64,000 nt of DNA from Lederbergia citrisecunda (lineage in GTDB: Bacteria; Bacillota; Bacilli; Bacillales; Bacillaceae_C), in NCBI RefSeq assembly GCF_018343695.1, contig NZ_JAGYPJ010000001.1, positions 2,529,992 to 2,593,991 on the forward strand, given 5' to 3'. Position numbers and translations under genes: made by a program. This document shows, piece after piece, positions 18,241 to 26,718 of the stretch. Position 1 is the stretch's first letter. The number at the start of each line of letters is the position of its first letter. The notes below the pieces were generated by a model. That model saw only the letters and a program-made list of their open reading frames with translations, ran no database searches and was not told where the DNA came from.

Positions 18241-18283
18241 GGGGACAGGTTCAATGGGGACAGTCCCCATTGAACCTGTCCCC
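18241..18283. repeat. 42-bp perfect palindrome, copy 2
   Basis: Same sequence as 16050-16091, placed in the 60-bp gap between the stop of one GH2 gene and the start of the GH43 gene. In RNA it would form a 20-bp hairpin next to the GH43 start codon. Confidence 0.85.
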
Positions 18284-18289
18284 CCTTTC

Positions 18290-20035
18290 TTATTCGATCG
18301 CTGCTTTACGGGAGTTAATGTTGCGAATGATGTCAGGGTCGAATTTCGGTTTTCGATCATACGTATAAAGCCCATTTACTTCCTGTTCAATGTCGTATAA
18401 CTGGGTATAGCAAAATCCAAACATATAAGGATTATCAAGCAGGACAGAAACGAGGCCTTCATATCGACTTAAAAACTCTTCCTCTGATTTTGGCCTATCT
18501 CCATATCCCCAACCTATATCATCCTTCTGATCCGGATTCCACCAAATCCCGCCGAATTCACTTACAAAATATGGCTGACCTCCATACTGTTGACGCTCTG
18601 AGAACGTTGTAAATATTTCCCCTCCCTGTTTCATTGCCTCATATCTCGCTGCAAACGTTTCAGGATTTTGATCGTAATCATGAACATCGTAAATATCAGT
18701 TTCCACATGGAAATTTCCGCTCGTGTCTATAACTGGACGAGTAGGATCCACTTGTTTCGTAACATTATATACAATGCGCAACACTTCATTATTTTGTTTT
18801 TTGCCGTCCAAATCCCATGTTTCATTAAAAGGACACCAGCCAATTAACGCAGGATGGTTGAAATCTCGTTCGACGACCTCAAGCCACTCCGGTAAAAACC
18901 TCTCGATTCCCGTTGCGGTTGTAATATCCAAACCCCAATTCGCATGCTCTCCCCACACGAGGTAGCCAAGCTTATCAGCCCAATAAAGGAAACGCGGTTC
19001 AAATACTTTTTCATGCAGTCTTGCACCGTTAAAACCCATCTCCATCGAAAGCTCAATATCTTTCCGAAGTGCTTCATCGGACGGAGCCGTATAGATTCCA
19101 TCTGGATAAAATCCTTGATCAAGAACAAGACGTTGAAATATTGATTTATCATTAATCTTAAAAGCCATTCCATCTAATTTAATGCTGCGCAGTCCGAAAT
19201 AACTTTCGACGGAATCGAGCTTTTTACCATCATTTAAAATTTGAATTTCTAAATCATAAAGGTTAGGATTTCCCGGTTCCCATAAGTAAATCTCAGAAAG
19301 TTCGACGGACAATCTTGCTTTCCGTCCAGAAACAGCAGCTTGATTATGGCCAACAGCTTTCCCATTAAATGAAGAAGATACTGCTAATGAAAGTTGATCA
19401 TTATAATCTCCATTTAATTCAGCTTCGATATGTACACAATGATTATCAGGATCTGGGTAATATTTTAACTTTGAAATATACGTTTTCGGCACACACTCTA
19501 ACCAAACCGTCTGCCATATTCCAGTCGTTCTCGTATAATCACATCCGTGGGAATAATATAACCCGCTCTGTTTTCCTCTCGGTTGCAGCCCAGACCTAAC
19601 ATCGTCCTCCGCACAAACCGTCACCACATTATCTCCAGGAGAAATGTATTCAGTAATATCAAAGGAAAAAGAAGAATAGCCACCACGATGCTTTCCAACA
19701 GACTGACCATTAATCCACACTTCTGCATCATAATCAACAGCTCCAAAATGAACCAATACACGATTGTCCTGCCAGTGATCAGGAATAGTAAACTGTCGTT
19801 TGTACCAAACAGCCGCCATAAAATCGGTATAGCCTATTCCAGATAACTCACTCTCCGGACAAAATGGAACAACTATATTTTGGGATAAGTGGTATCCTTC
19901 CTCGAACCAATTTCTCTGTTTTCCACTTTTTCCATGATCCAATTCAAATTCCCAATTCCCATTTAAATTCATCCAATCAGCTCTTACCATTTGCGGCCGT
20001 GGATATTCTGACCGTGGAATTAAATGACTATTCAC
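18290..20035 (-). CDS. Glycoside hydrolase family 2 enzyme
   Basis: 581 residues, cytoplasmic, clearly paralogous to the GH2 encoded at 14210-16012 (shared YPRPQ[ML]VR start, RTTGIWQTVWLE, and YDRKPK or YHREPK near the end). Acid/base Glu405 in GWCPFNETWD, nucleophile Glu493 in YFVSEFGGIWW. First gene of the four-gene glycosidase operon; a separate promoter is likely because a terminator (20194-20215) and an ATTACAA-N6-TTGTAAT element (20118-20137) lie upstream. Substrate not assignable beyond a beta-linked hexose or arabinose-type sugar. Confidence 0.9.
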   Translation of the reverse strand: MNSHLIPRSEYPRPQMVRADWMNLNGNWEFELDHGKSGKQRNWFEEGYHLSQNIVVPFCPESELSGIGYTDFMAAVWYKRQFTIPDHWQDNRVLVHFGAVDYDAEVWINGQSVGKHRGGYSSFSFDITEYISPGDNVVTVCAEDDVRSGLQPRGKQSGLYYSHGCDYTRTTGIWQTVWLECVPKTYISKLKYYPDPDNHCVHIEAELNGDYNDQLSLAVSSSFNGKAVGHNQAAVSGRKARLSVELSEIYLWEPGNPNLYDLEIQILNDGKKLDSVESYFGLRSIKLDGMAFKINDKSIFQRLVLDQGFYPDGIYTAPSDEALRKDIELSMEMGFNGARLHEKVFEPRFLYWADKLGYLVWGEHANWGLDITTATGIERFLPEWLEVVERDFNHPALIGWCPFNETWDLDGKKQNNEVLRIVYNVTKQVDPTRPVIDTSGNFHVETDIYDVHDYDQNPETFAARYEAMKQGGEIFTTFSERQQYGGQPYFVSEFGGIWWNPDQKDDIGWGYGDRPKSEEEFLSRYEGLVSVLLDNPYMFGFCYTQLYDIEQEVNGLYTYDRKPKFDPDIIRNINSRKAAIE

Positions 20036-20117
20036 GATTGAACCACTCCTTTTTCATTACCATTTTTTAAGTAATATATGATTATATTATTCTGAATATA
20101 TCGCTTTCATTTCCGAT

Positions 20118-20157
20118 ATTACAAGATTAGTTGTAATACTTCAAGTATTTTTGTAAT
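20118..20157. promoter_or_regulatory. ATTACAA-N6-TTGTAAT operator upstream of the GH2 operon
   Basis: ATTACAAGATTAGTTGTAAT is a 7-6-7 palindrome; a third arm TTGTAAT follows 20 bp on (20151-20157). The same composite occurs at 23440-23478 and a weaker form at 24498-24517, all around the ArsR-type regulator gene. Inferred operator of that regulator. Confidence 0.65.
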
Positions 20158-20193
20158 GAAATTTCAAAAAAATCTAAAAGATGTACATAAAAA

Positions 20194-20215
20194 GCCACCG
20201 TAGAATCACCGTGGC
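20194..20215 (-). terminator. Terminator of the ABC importer operon
   Basis: GCCAC/GTGGC stem with an internal mismatch, followed on the minus strand by TTTTT; 11 bp past the permease stop. Confidence 0.7.
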
Positions 20216-20225
20216 AAATTAGGAT

Positions 20226-21050
20226 TTATTTAATTCCAGTAAAGCTTATTCCTCTAACAATTTGTTTCTCAAATATTAAGAATGCAATAATTACCGGAAT
20301 CGAAGCAACTGCATTTACTGTCATCGGAAGTACGTAATCAACTGAATAGACAGAGTTAAACTGAGGAATTCCTACTGGCAACGTAAATAAATCCTCTGAC
20401 ATAATCGCTAAAAATGGCCATAAGAAGTTATTCCATGAACCAATAAAAGTGAAAATCCCAATCGCAGCAAGCGCCGGTTTTGCGAGCGGGAGTACAATAT
20501 TTAAATAGATTCGGACAAGCGAACAGCCATCCATTTTCGCACTCTCTATCAATTCATGCGGAACCCCATCAAAAAAGCTTTTTAATATAATCACTCCTAG
20601 TGGAGACGCAATCCCTGGAATGATTAGACCTGTATAAGTATCTAACAAGTCCATATCTTTCACAATTTGATACAGCGGGATAATCGTCGCTTCTCCTGGA
20701 ACCATTAAACCAGCCAAAAAGAACACATAAATGATTGATTTATAGCGAAATTGCATTTTTGATATGGCAAAAGCAGCGAGTGACGTTACAAATAATGTTA
20801 AAGCTGTTGAAATAAGAGCAACGATTAAGCTATTCCACAACCACCTTAATACAGGAGTATCAAACAATACATGGTTATAATTTTCAATCGTATAAGGAGG
20901 GATGAACCAACCGATTACGTTCGAAACCCCAATTCCTTCCGGCTTAAGCGAGACAAACAGCATCCAGATGATAGGTATGACGAAAAAAATCGCTGCGACC
21001 ATTGAAATTCCGGATAATGTATAATGGGAGGCAGTTTTCTTATTTTTCAT
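20226..21050 (-). CDS. Carbohydrate ABC transporter permease (MalG/AraQ type)
   Basis: 274 residues, six membrane segments, EAA loop ESAKMDGCSLVRIYLNIVLP. Starts inside the last codons of its partner (4-bp ATGA overlap). Third gene of an importer made of a binding lipoprotein and two permeases, lying among arabinose-type glycosidases and near araR, so oligosaccharides containing arabinose are the likely cargo. No ATPase gene. Confidence 0.9.
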   Translation of the reverse strand: MKNKKTASHYTLSGISMVAAIFFVIPIIWMLFVSLKPEGIGVSNVIGWFIPPYTIENYNHVLFDTPVLRWLWNSLIVALISTALTLFVTSLAAFAISKMQFRYKSIIYVFFLAGLMVPGEATIIPLYQIVKDMDLLDTYTGLIIPGIASPLGVIILKSFFDGVPHELIESAKMDGCSLVRIYLNIVLPLAKPALAAIGIFTFIGSWNNFLWPFLAIMSEDLFTLPVGIPQFNSVYSVDYVLPMTVNAVASIPVIIAFLIFEKQIVRGISFTGIK

Positions 21051-21928
21051 CTGGATGCTCCTCCTTGAATGATATTCCCCTTCAATTGAATCAAGGAAAG
21101 GATGAGCAGGATGACGAACAATGCATAAGACAAGGCCGCTGCATACCCTAAATTATTTTGTTTAAAACCGACTTCATATATATACTGGATCAGCGGGCGA
21201 GTAGCTGTACCTGGCCCTCCACCTGTTATTAATAAAATCTGGGCAAATACTTTGTACGATGCAAGGATTTGTAGCAGCAAAACAACTCTACCAATTGGGA
21301 CCAACAAAGGAAGTGTAATATGTCGTAATAGCTGCGAACTTTTTCCTCCATCTATTCTTGCTGCCTCATACAATTCTTCCGGAATATCCTGCAGTGCCGC
21401 TAAAAATAACACCATATTAAAACCGACCGTCCACCATAAAGTAACACCAACAATAGAAAACCAAGCCAAATTCGTATCTCTTAACCAAAAAGGTTCACTA
21501 TCAATTCCAATAAGATGCAACGTTGTATTTACAAAACCTTGATAGGGCTGCAGCATAAAAATCGCAATATAGGAAATAACCGAAACGGAAAGAATCGAAG
21601 GCAGGAAAAACGTACTTCGGTAAAAGGTCTTGAACTTGGAATTCCGATTAGCCATTAATGCCAATATCAAAGCAAGAATAACCATTGATGGAGTCGACAA
21701 AATAACGAACAATGTCGTATTCCATAAAGACTTCCAAAAGTTTTTATCCGCAATTAATTCCTTATAATGATCGAGTGCAATAAAATCCATTTTCCGAATA
21801 ATCGTCCAATCATAAAAACTCATTTCTAAACCTTTTAAAATTGGATAAATCGTAAACACAACATAAACAAGAAAGAACGGGAGTAGAAACGGAATCGCTT
21901 TTACGTCTTTGATAAATTTCCCTTTCAT
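21047..21928 (-). CDS. Sugar ABC transporter permease (MalF/AraP type)
   Basis: 293 residues, six membrane segments, EAA loop EAARIDGGKSSQLLRHITLP. Overlaps the next permease by 4 bp. Separated from the binding-protein gene by a 180-bp gap that contains a copy of the 125-bp repeat element, which probably inserted into a once tight operon. Confidence 0.9.
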   Translation of the reverse strand: MKGKFIKDVKAIPFLLPFFLVYVVFTIYPILKGLEMSFYDWTIIRKMDFIALDHYKELIADKNFWKSLWNTTLFVILSTPSMVILALILALMANRNSKFKTFYRSTFFLPSILSVSVISYIAIFMLQPYQGFVNTTLHLIGIDSEPFWLRDTNLAWFSIVGVTLWWTVGFNMVLFLAALQDIPEELYEAARIDGGKSSQLLRHITLPLLVPIGRVVLLLQILASYKVFAQILLITGGGPGTATRPLIQYIYEVGFKQNNLGYAAALSYALFVILLILSLIQLKGNIIQGGASR

Positions 21929-21964
21929 ATCTATTCCTCCATATGCGCAACAATGATCACTTTC

Positions 21965-22078
21965 AGACTAGTTGAAAACGCTTGTCTTCCGAGGGCGTAG
22001 TCTTCTGCGGTGCGAAGTTGCCATAAACGGCAATGCGCACCGCAAGAAGGCTAACAAGCGAGCGTTTTCCAAAAGCCA
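21965..22078. repeat. Second copy of the 125-bp inverted-end element
   Basis: Begins AGACTAGTTGAAAACGCTTG and shares with the reverse complement of 691-815 the blocks AGACTAGTTGAAAACG, TTGTCTT-CGAGG, AGTTGCC-AT, CGGCAATG-GCACCGCAAG and AAGGC. The far end is less well kept. Lies between the binding-protein stop and the permease start. Confidence 0.7.
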
Positions 22079-22108
22079 AAAGCTCCAAGCTTGTCAGGGA
22101 AGTGAAAA

Positions 22109-23383
22109 TTATTTACTCAACAACTCGGCTATTTCAGATTCCATTTTATTAAATGCTTCTTCTGGGGTTGCTTTATTTGCCCAAATCGTATCTAGATTGC
22201 GAATAATGATATCTTTAATTGGCCAAACCTTATTCGACTGTTTCGGAAATGCTACTTGTTGGGCTGCTTTTTCATAGTCACTTCGATAAGGTAAATTTTT
22301 AAATTCAGCAGACTCTACTACACTCGTTTTACTCGGGATATGACCAGCTCGTGTCCAAATTTGACCGTGATCAGCAATAAAATCTGCAAATCGCAATGCT
22401 GCTTGCGCTTTGTCTGTATCCTCTTTCTTTTGCACTGGAAGGAAAATCGTATGGGAATCTCCCCATGTTGCTGGTGTATTATAAAGAGTTGGTAGTGGAA
22501 TTACGCCAAAATCCAAACCGTCCGTTTTTTCAAAGGTCCCTGTTGCCCATACTCCAGTAATAATCGTCGCTGCATTTCCCGTTTGAAAAGGTTGATAAAA
22601 ATCTTCCATGTTCAAAGGAATGACCTTATCCTTGTAATAAAGATCCTTCATAAAGTTGGCTGCTTCTATCGCCTTTTCTTTATCAATTTGAGGAGATGTT
22701 AAATCATCAGACACAACATCATGAGCACCAAGCTGATGATAGAGCGCCCACCACAACCTAAAAGGATCATCGCCAGCAGTTGGGAAGGCAAAAGTTGTTA
22801 ACTTAGAATTATTTGCTTTTAGCGTATTCATAAAATCACTAAAGCCCTTTGCACCGCTCTCTATTTTCGGCATCCCATTCTCATCTAGTAACCCAGCTGC
22901 CCCCAAATGTTTTTTATTATAGTAAAAAACGATTGGATGTGTATCGATAGGAACTGCATAATGTTTGCCATCAAAAATGGTAGCATCCAAAATATTCTTG
23001 TTGTAAGAATCCCAATCCAGCTTGATGGAATCTGCAAGTGGATCTAATTCCGTAGCCAAACCTTGATCAACAATTTCAGGCAACTTAGAAGTATGGGAAA
23101 TCCCGATATCCGGCCCTTTACCAGCAGCAACCGCCGTAACTAATTTCGTATAATACTCTGCCCATTCTAACGTAACCGTTTCTACTTCAATGTCTGATTG
23201 GGAATTATTGAATTCATTTATCATTTCTTTCATGAAGTCTCCGTCCCCACCAGAGAATAAATCCCACATCACTAACTTAATTTTCCCATTAGATTTACTT
23301 CCGGAGCTGCTACTTTGGCAACCGACTAATAAAGCTAAAACGATAATACTAGAGAGAAATATTGACCAGACCCTCTTTTTCAT
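22109..23383 (-). CDS. Sugar-binding lipoprotein of ABC importer
   Basis: 424 residues. Lipobox LLVGC with Cys22, then a Ser-rich linker and a family 1 binding fold (IKLVMWDLFSGGDGDFMKEM at the start of the mature domain). It partners the two permeases downstream. Promoter region holds the ATTACAA-N6-TTGTAAT element (23440-23459) plus a third arm, so the ArsR-type regulator encoded next door is its probable controller. Confidence 0.88.
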   Translation of the reverse strand: MKKRVWSIFLSSIIVLALLVGCQSSSSGSKSNGKIKLVMWDLFSGGDGDFMKEMINEFNNSQSDIEVETVTLEWAEYYTKLVTAVAAGKGPDIGISHTSKLPEIVDQGLATELDPLADSIKLDWDSYNKNILDATIFDGKHYAVPIDTHPIVFYYNKKHLGAAGLLDENGMPKIESGAKGFSDFMNTLKANNSKLTTFAFPTAGDDPFRLWWALYHQLGAHDVVSDDLTSPQIDKEKAIEAANFMKDLYYKDKVIPLNMEDFYQPFQTGNAATIITGVWATGTFEKTDGLDFGVIPLPTLYNTPATWGDSHTIFLPVQKKEDTDKAQAALRFADFIADHGQIWTRAGHIPSKTSVVESAEFKNLPYRSDYEKAAQQVAFPKQSNKVWPIKDIIIRNLDTIWANKATPEEAFNKMESEIAELLSK

Positions 23384-23439
23384 GTTTGCCTCCCTCTTTT
23401 CTGAAGTAAAATCTTCCTGTCCCTGCTTTTAACATATCT

Positions 23440-23478
23440 ATTACAAAATTACTTGTAATATTTCAGATTTTCTGTAAT
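23440..23478. promoter_or_regulatory. ATTACAA-N6-TTGTAAT operator upstream of the binding-protein gene
   Basis: ATTACAAAATTACTTGTAAT, followed 19 bp on by CTGTAAT (23472-23478). Matches the composite site at 20118-20157 in sequence, spacing and orientation. Confidence 0.65.
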
Positions 23479-23491
23479 AAAAAGTGACAAA

Positions 23492-23527
23492 AAAAGACCA
23501 ATTCCTTTTAACTAGGAATTGATCTTT
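23492..23527 (-). terminator. Terminator of the ArsR-type regulator gene
   Basis: AAAGATCAATTCC / GGAATTGGTCTTT stem with one wobble, followed on the minus strand by a run of T; 12 bp past the stop. Confidence 0.85.
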
Positions 23528-23538
23528 CGAATCGTTCA

Positions 23539-24456
23539 TTATTTAATTTGGGAATATTTTATCTTCATAATAATCCCTTGCTCGTAATTTCCGAATTTCG
23601 AGCCAAATAAGTTGATGCCTCCTTGGTTGTTAGCGTCTTGTTTTACACCTAATTTCAAGGAGATAAACGGTTTTTCTTGCAGCTTTAGTTCATCAATGGT
23701 AGTTGAGGAAATTTTCACCCCATCAATAAAGCTTCCTTCTTTATTGATTTTCCAGTATTTCAATACCCCAAATTGAGTATTATGTATTTCCCACCAACTT
23801 GGCGTTAAGAAGCCCCTTTCGCCACCAAAATCACCTGGACTTGTCCAAAAACCAATTTCCGTATCATTGATCCAACACGTGATGTCTGACGGCCAATCCT
23901 CATTATGATACGGAGCCTCTGAACATAACTCAACCGAAAAACTAAGCTCATCGACATTCGTCCCATATGGAATTCTGTTTGGAAAATGATATTCGATAAA
24001 TCCGGATCTAAACCAAACAAGCTGCGCATTCTTTCGATCGGGTTCAAAAAATGAACGCTGATCATCAATGATATGAATGATGCCATCCTTGCTTAGAAGA
24101 CCACACGTAGGCTCTACCTCACAGTTTACATACTCCCCAACCTCAAGTTCATATGTAATGATGTCTTCTAGTATAGCCGCTTGCTCCTCTAAATCTATAA
24201 TGATCCGATCATATCGTTTGGAGCTTACCTTTTGATTCCCTCTGCCCGGAACGATTTCAGTAGTGATTAAACCAGCATTTTCTAAAATTTTTATATTAGC
24301 GGCTGCCGTTGAAAAAGGGATATTTAATAATTCAGATATATCGTTTACATTTTTCGGACCACTCGTCAGTTGGCGAATGATCTCCATTCTATTTTCATTT
24401 GCTAAAGCTTTGGAAACCTCCAGAGCTTCTTGTAAAGTTAATTGTAATGTTCTCAA
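23539..24456 (-). CDS. ArsR-type winged-helix regulator with a large C-terminal domain
   Basis: 305 residues. The N-terminal 85 form an ArsR/SmtB-like winged helix (EALEVSKALANENRMEIIRQ, then SELLNIPFSTAAANIKILEN). No metal-binding CxC motif of metal-sensing ArsR proteins is seen at the recognition helix. About residues 105-305 are a Trp-rich beta domain (WINDTEIGFWTSPGDFGGER) of about 200 residues, far beyond the usual 100-residue ArsR protein, and plausibly a sugar sensor. It sits between the GH43/galM unit and the importer, and three ATTACAA-N6-TTGTAAT-like sites surround it, one before its own start. Regulation of the oligosaccharide importer and the GH2 operon is inferred. Confidence 0.8.
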   Translation of the reverse strand: MRTLQLTLQEALEVSKALANENRMEIIRQLTSGPKNVNDISELLNIPFSTAAANIKILENAGLITTEIVPGRGNQKVSSKRYDRIIIDLEEQAAILEDIITYELEVGEYVNCEVEPTCGLLSKDGIIHIIDDQRSFFEPDRKNAQLVWFRSGFIEYHFPNRIPYGTNVDELSFSVELCSEAPYHNEDWPSDITCWINDTEIGFWTSPGDFGGERGFLTPSWWEIHNTQFGVLKYWKINKEGSFIDGVKISSTTIDELKLQEKPFISLKLGVKQDANNQGGINLFGSKFGNYEQGIIMKIKYSQIK

Positions 24457-24497
24457 GCGTTATTCCTCTCATTCACTCTAATGACTATTCTTTTATT

Positions 24498-24517
24498 ATT
24501 ACAATTAAACTTGTTTT
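24498..24517. promoter_or_regulatory. Weak ATTACAA-N6-TTGT operator before the regulator gene
   Basis: ATTACAATTAAACTTGTTTT: left arm intact, right arm degenerate. Position 42 bp upstream of the regulator start suggests autoregulation. Confidence 0.5.
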
Positions 24518-24530
24518 TTTCAATCTATCC

Positions 24531-25487
24531 TTATTCAGAATCCGCCTCAGGAATTCCGAAATTTGGAGTACCATCTTCATTCCACGTAAACACCTTCGCT
24601 CGAGCATGACGATTCGGATCCCAAAGCGGGTCACCGTCTATCTCCTTATAGTTACGTGCATGATAAATTAAAACATCGTGTTTACCATCCTCTGAAACTG
24701 TAAAACTATTATGTCCTGGTCCGTATTGACTAGTTTCTTCATTCGTTTTAAAAACGGGTTCATTTGCCTTTGTCCAAGATGCAGAATCTAATAGATCACT
24801 ATCCTCGTCAGCCCATAAAAGACCCATACAATAGTTATGGTCTGTCGCACTTGCAGAATAAGATATAAAGATTTTTCCATTTCTTTTTAAAACAGCTGCT
24901 CCTTCATTCACTAAAAAGCCAATCACTTCCCACGGATATTCCGGCTTTGAGATCATCACTTGAGGAGAGCTCAACGTCCATTGATTCTCCATTTTAGCGA
25001 TATACAAATTGGAATTACCATCAATATTCGGATCCTTCTGTGCCCACACATAATATCGCTCGCCTCTATGTTCAAATGTGGTGGCATCCAATGAAAATGA
25101 TTCCCAATCTGTTTTTATCTGACCTTTTTCAATCCATTCCCCTTCAAGAGGGTTGGCGGATGCATTTTCAAGGACGTACATCCGATGATCAAATATTTGA
25201 TCTGCTCTCGCTGCCGCAAAGTGAATAAACCACTTTCCATCTACAAAATGGATTTCTGGCGCCCAAATATTCGCACTCATCGGACCACTTTCATGCTTTT
25301 TCCAAACCGTAACAGGTTCCGCCTCACTTAAGCCTTCAAGTGTCTTTGCTCTTCTCACTTCAATTCGGTCATAAGCAGGAACTGACCCCGTGAAATAATA
25401 ATAACCGTCCGTATGTTTATACACCCATGGGTCTGCCCGCTGTTCAACCAAAGGGTTTTTGTATTTGAGCAGCGTTTCCATCATCAT
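24531..25487 (-). CDS. Cytoplasmic GH43 enzyme, probable arabinofuranosidase
   Basis: 318 residues, no signal peptide. Catalytic residues of GH43 are visible: Asp19 in EQRADPWVYK, Asp134 in FSLDATTFEH, Glu195 in FLVNEGAAVL. The N-terminal pattern (DGYYYFTGSVPAYDRIEVRR) fits the exo-arabinofuranosidase-like subfamilies. The ATG starts directly at the end of the galM stop (TGA-ATG), and the two genes share a promoter with an AraR-like box, so release of L-arabinose from imported oligosaccharides is likely. Confidence 0.9.
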   Translation of the reverse strand: MMMETLLKYKNPLVEQRADPWVYKHTDGYYYFTGSVPAYDRIEVRRAKTLEGLSEAEPVTVWKKHESGPMSANIWAPEIHFVDGKWFIHFAAARADQIFDHRMYVLENASANPLEGEWIEKGQIKTDWESFSLDATTFEHRGERYYVWAQKDPNIDGNSNLYIAKMENQWTLSSPQVMISKPEYPWEVIGFLVNEGAAVLKRNGKIFISYSASATDHNYCMGLLWADEDSDLLDSASWTKANEPVFKTNEETSQYGPGHNSFTVSEDGKHDVLIYHARNYKEIDGDPLWDPNRHARAKVFTWNEDGTPNFGIPEADSE

Positions 25488-26537
25488 TCACTCCACTATT
25501 CCAAATTTAAAGGTGGTGACTGAAGTATATGGCTTATCTTTTTCTAATACCCATGAAGGAAAATTTTCGTGATGAACGGCATCCGGCAAACCTTGCGTTT
25601 CTAAGCAAATACCGAGGTGTTTCCGAGGCTGTACACCATAAATTTCGTCATCTCCGGCAAGCTGATTGGACGTATACACAACTACTCCCACTGCATCTGT
25701 TTCTACGATCATTTGACGTCCACTTTCTGAATCTCTTAATACGATTTCCTCGTTTCGGTTCTCACTCAACACAAATGGATGGTCATATCCACCGCCAGCA
25801 AGCTTGTTTTGTGGGTGCTCCGAATCCGCTCCACTTCTAATGGAACGCCCTTGACGAAAATCAAATGGCGTACCTTCTACATCAGCATATTCCCCTGTTG
25901 GCAATAAATTTTCCTGAAGCTCAAGATACTGATCACTCTTTAATGTAAGCTCATGATCAAGTATGTCGCACTTTAAATCACCGCTTAAATTAAAATAAGA
26001 ATGATTCGTTACATTTAAAAGAGTCGTTTCGTCAGAAATCCCTTCATATTGAATCTTTAATTCATTATTGTTATTTAGCGTATATGTAACATCCATTTTT
26101 AAATTTCCAGGATAGCCTTCTTCACCGTCTGGGCTTATAAAAGAAAATTTCACACTTACTTCATCTGACTTTTCTTCCGTTTTAGCATCCCAAATCACTT
26201 TGTCAAAACCTTTTATCCCGCCATGAAGATGGTTATTATTTTCATTTTTAGCAAGGGAGTATGTTTTTCCGTTTAGCGTAAATTCCGCTCCACCAATTCT
26301 TCCTGCCACTCTTCCGACAATACTGCCAAAAAATGCGGTATTATTTAAGTATCCTTCTAGTTGATCATATCCTAAAACAATATTTTCAAATTCTCCATTT
26401 CGATTTGGAGTGATGATTTTCGTAATCGTGCATCCATAGTCCAGGAATGTTACTTTTACACCATGATCATTCTCCAAAGAAAATGCATTTACAGTATTGT
26501 TTCCAAGTTTTCCAAATTGTTCTTTCGTTATATTCAT
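25488..26537 (-). CDS. galM: Aldose 1-epimerase (mutarotase)
   Basis: 349 residues from the ATG at 26537 (AAGGTGGAGA site in front); the frame is open 18 codons further upstream but without support. Family marks: NNHLHGGIKGFDKVIWDAK with a catalytic His, TNHSYFNLSG with the second His, and ICLETQGLPDAVHH with the base Glu. Interconverts alpha and beta anomers of aldoses released by the glycosidases. First gene of a galM-GH43 pair controlled by a strong promoter carrying an AraR-like box. Gene name by family; the substrate may be arabinose rather than galactose. Confidence 0.92.
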   Translation of the reverse strand: MNITKEQFGKLGNNTVNAFSLENDHGVKVTFLDYGCTITKIITPNRNGEFENIVLGYDQLEGYLNNTAFFGSIVGRVAGRIGGAEFTLNGKTYSLAKNENNNHLHGGIKGFDKVIWDAKTEEKSDEVSVKFSFISPDGEEGYPGNLKMDVTYTLNNNNELKIQYEGISDETTLLNVTNHSYFNLSGDLKCDILDHELTLKSDQYLELQENLLPTGEYADVEGTPFDFRQGRSIRSGADSEHPQNKLAGGGYDHPFVLSENRNEEIVLRDSESGRQMIVETDAVGVVVYTSNQLAGDDEIYGVQPRKHLGICLETQGLPDAVHHENFPSWVLEKDKPYTSVTTFKFGIVE

Positions 26538-26567
26538 TGGGTCTCCACCTTTCATTCTTCTATTGTC

Positions 26568-26596
26568 ATCATAGTCTCGATGTACGTACATGTCAA
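26568..26596 (-). promoter_or_regulatory. galM promoter with embedded AraR-type operator
   Basis: On the minus strand TTGACA (26596-26591), a 17-bp spacer and TATGAT (26573-26568) form a near-consensus sigma-A promoter. The spacer contains the perfect palindrome ATGTACGTACAT (26580-26591), which matches the core of Bacillus AraR boxes. A repressor bound there would block RNA polymerase. Confidence 0.8.
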
Positions 26597-26668
26597 TTTC
26601 AAACTTCCTTCATTAATACTGAATTTAAAAACATACAATTTCGTTTCTAAATCGTGTATAATGGGTAT

Positions 26669-26684
26669 AATTGTACGAATAACT
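26669..26684. promoter_or_regulatory. AraR-like box before araR
   Basis: AATTGTACGAATAACT keeps TTGTACG-A--AA of the AraR pattern and lies just after a TATAAT-like -10 (26657-26662) in front of araR; probable autoregulation. Confidence 0.5.
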
Positions 26685-26718
26685 ATTTAAAAACGAACAA
26701 CTTGAAAGCAGGGATTTT

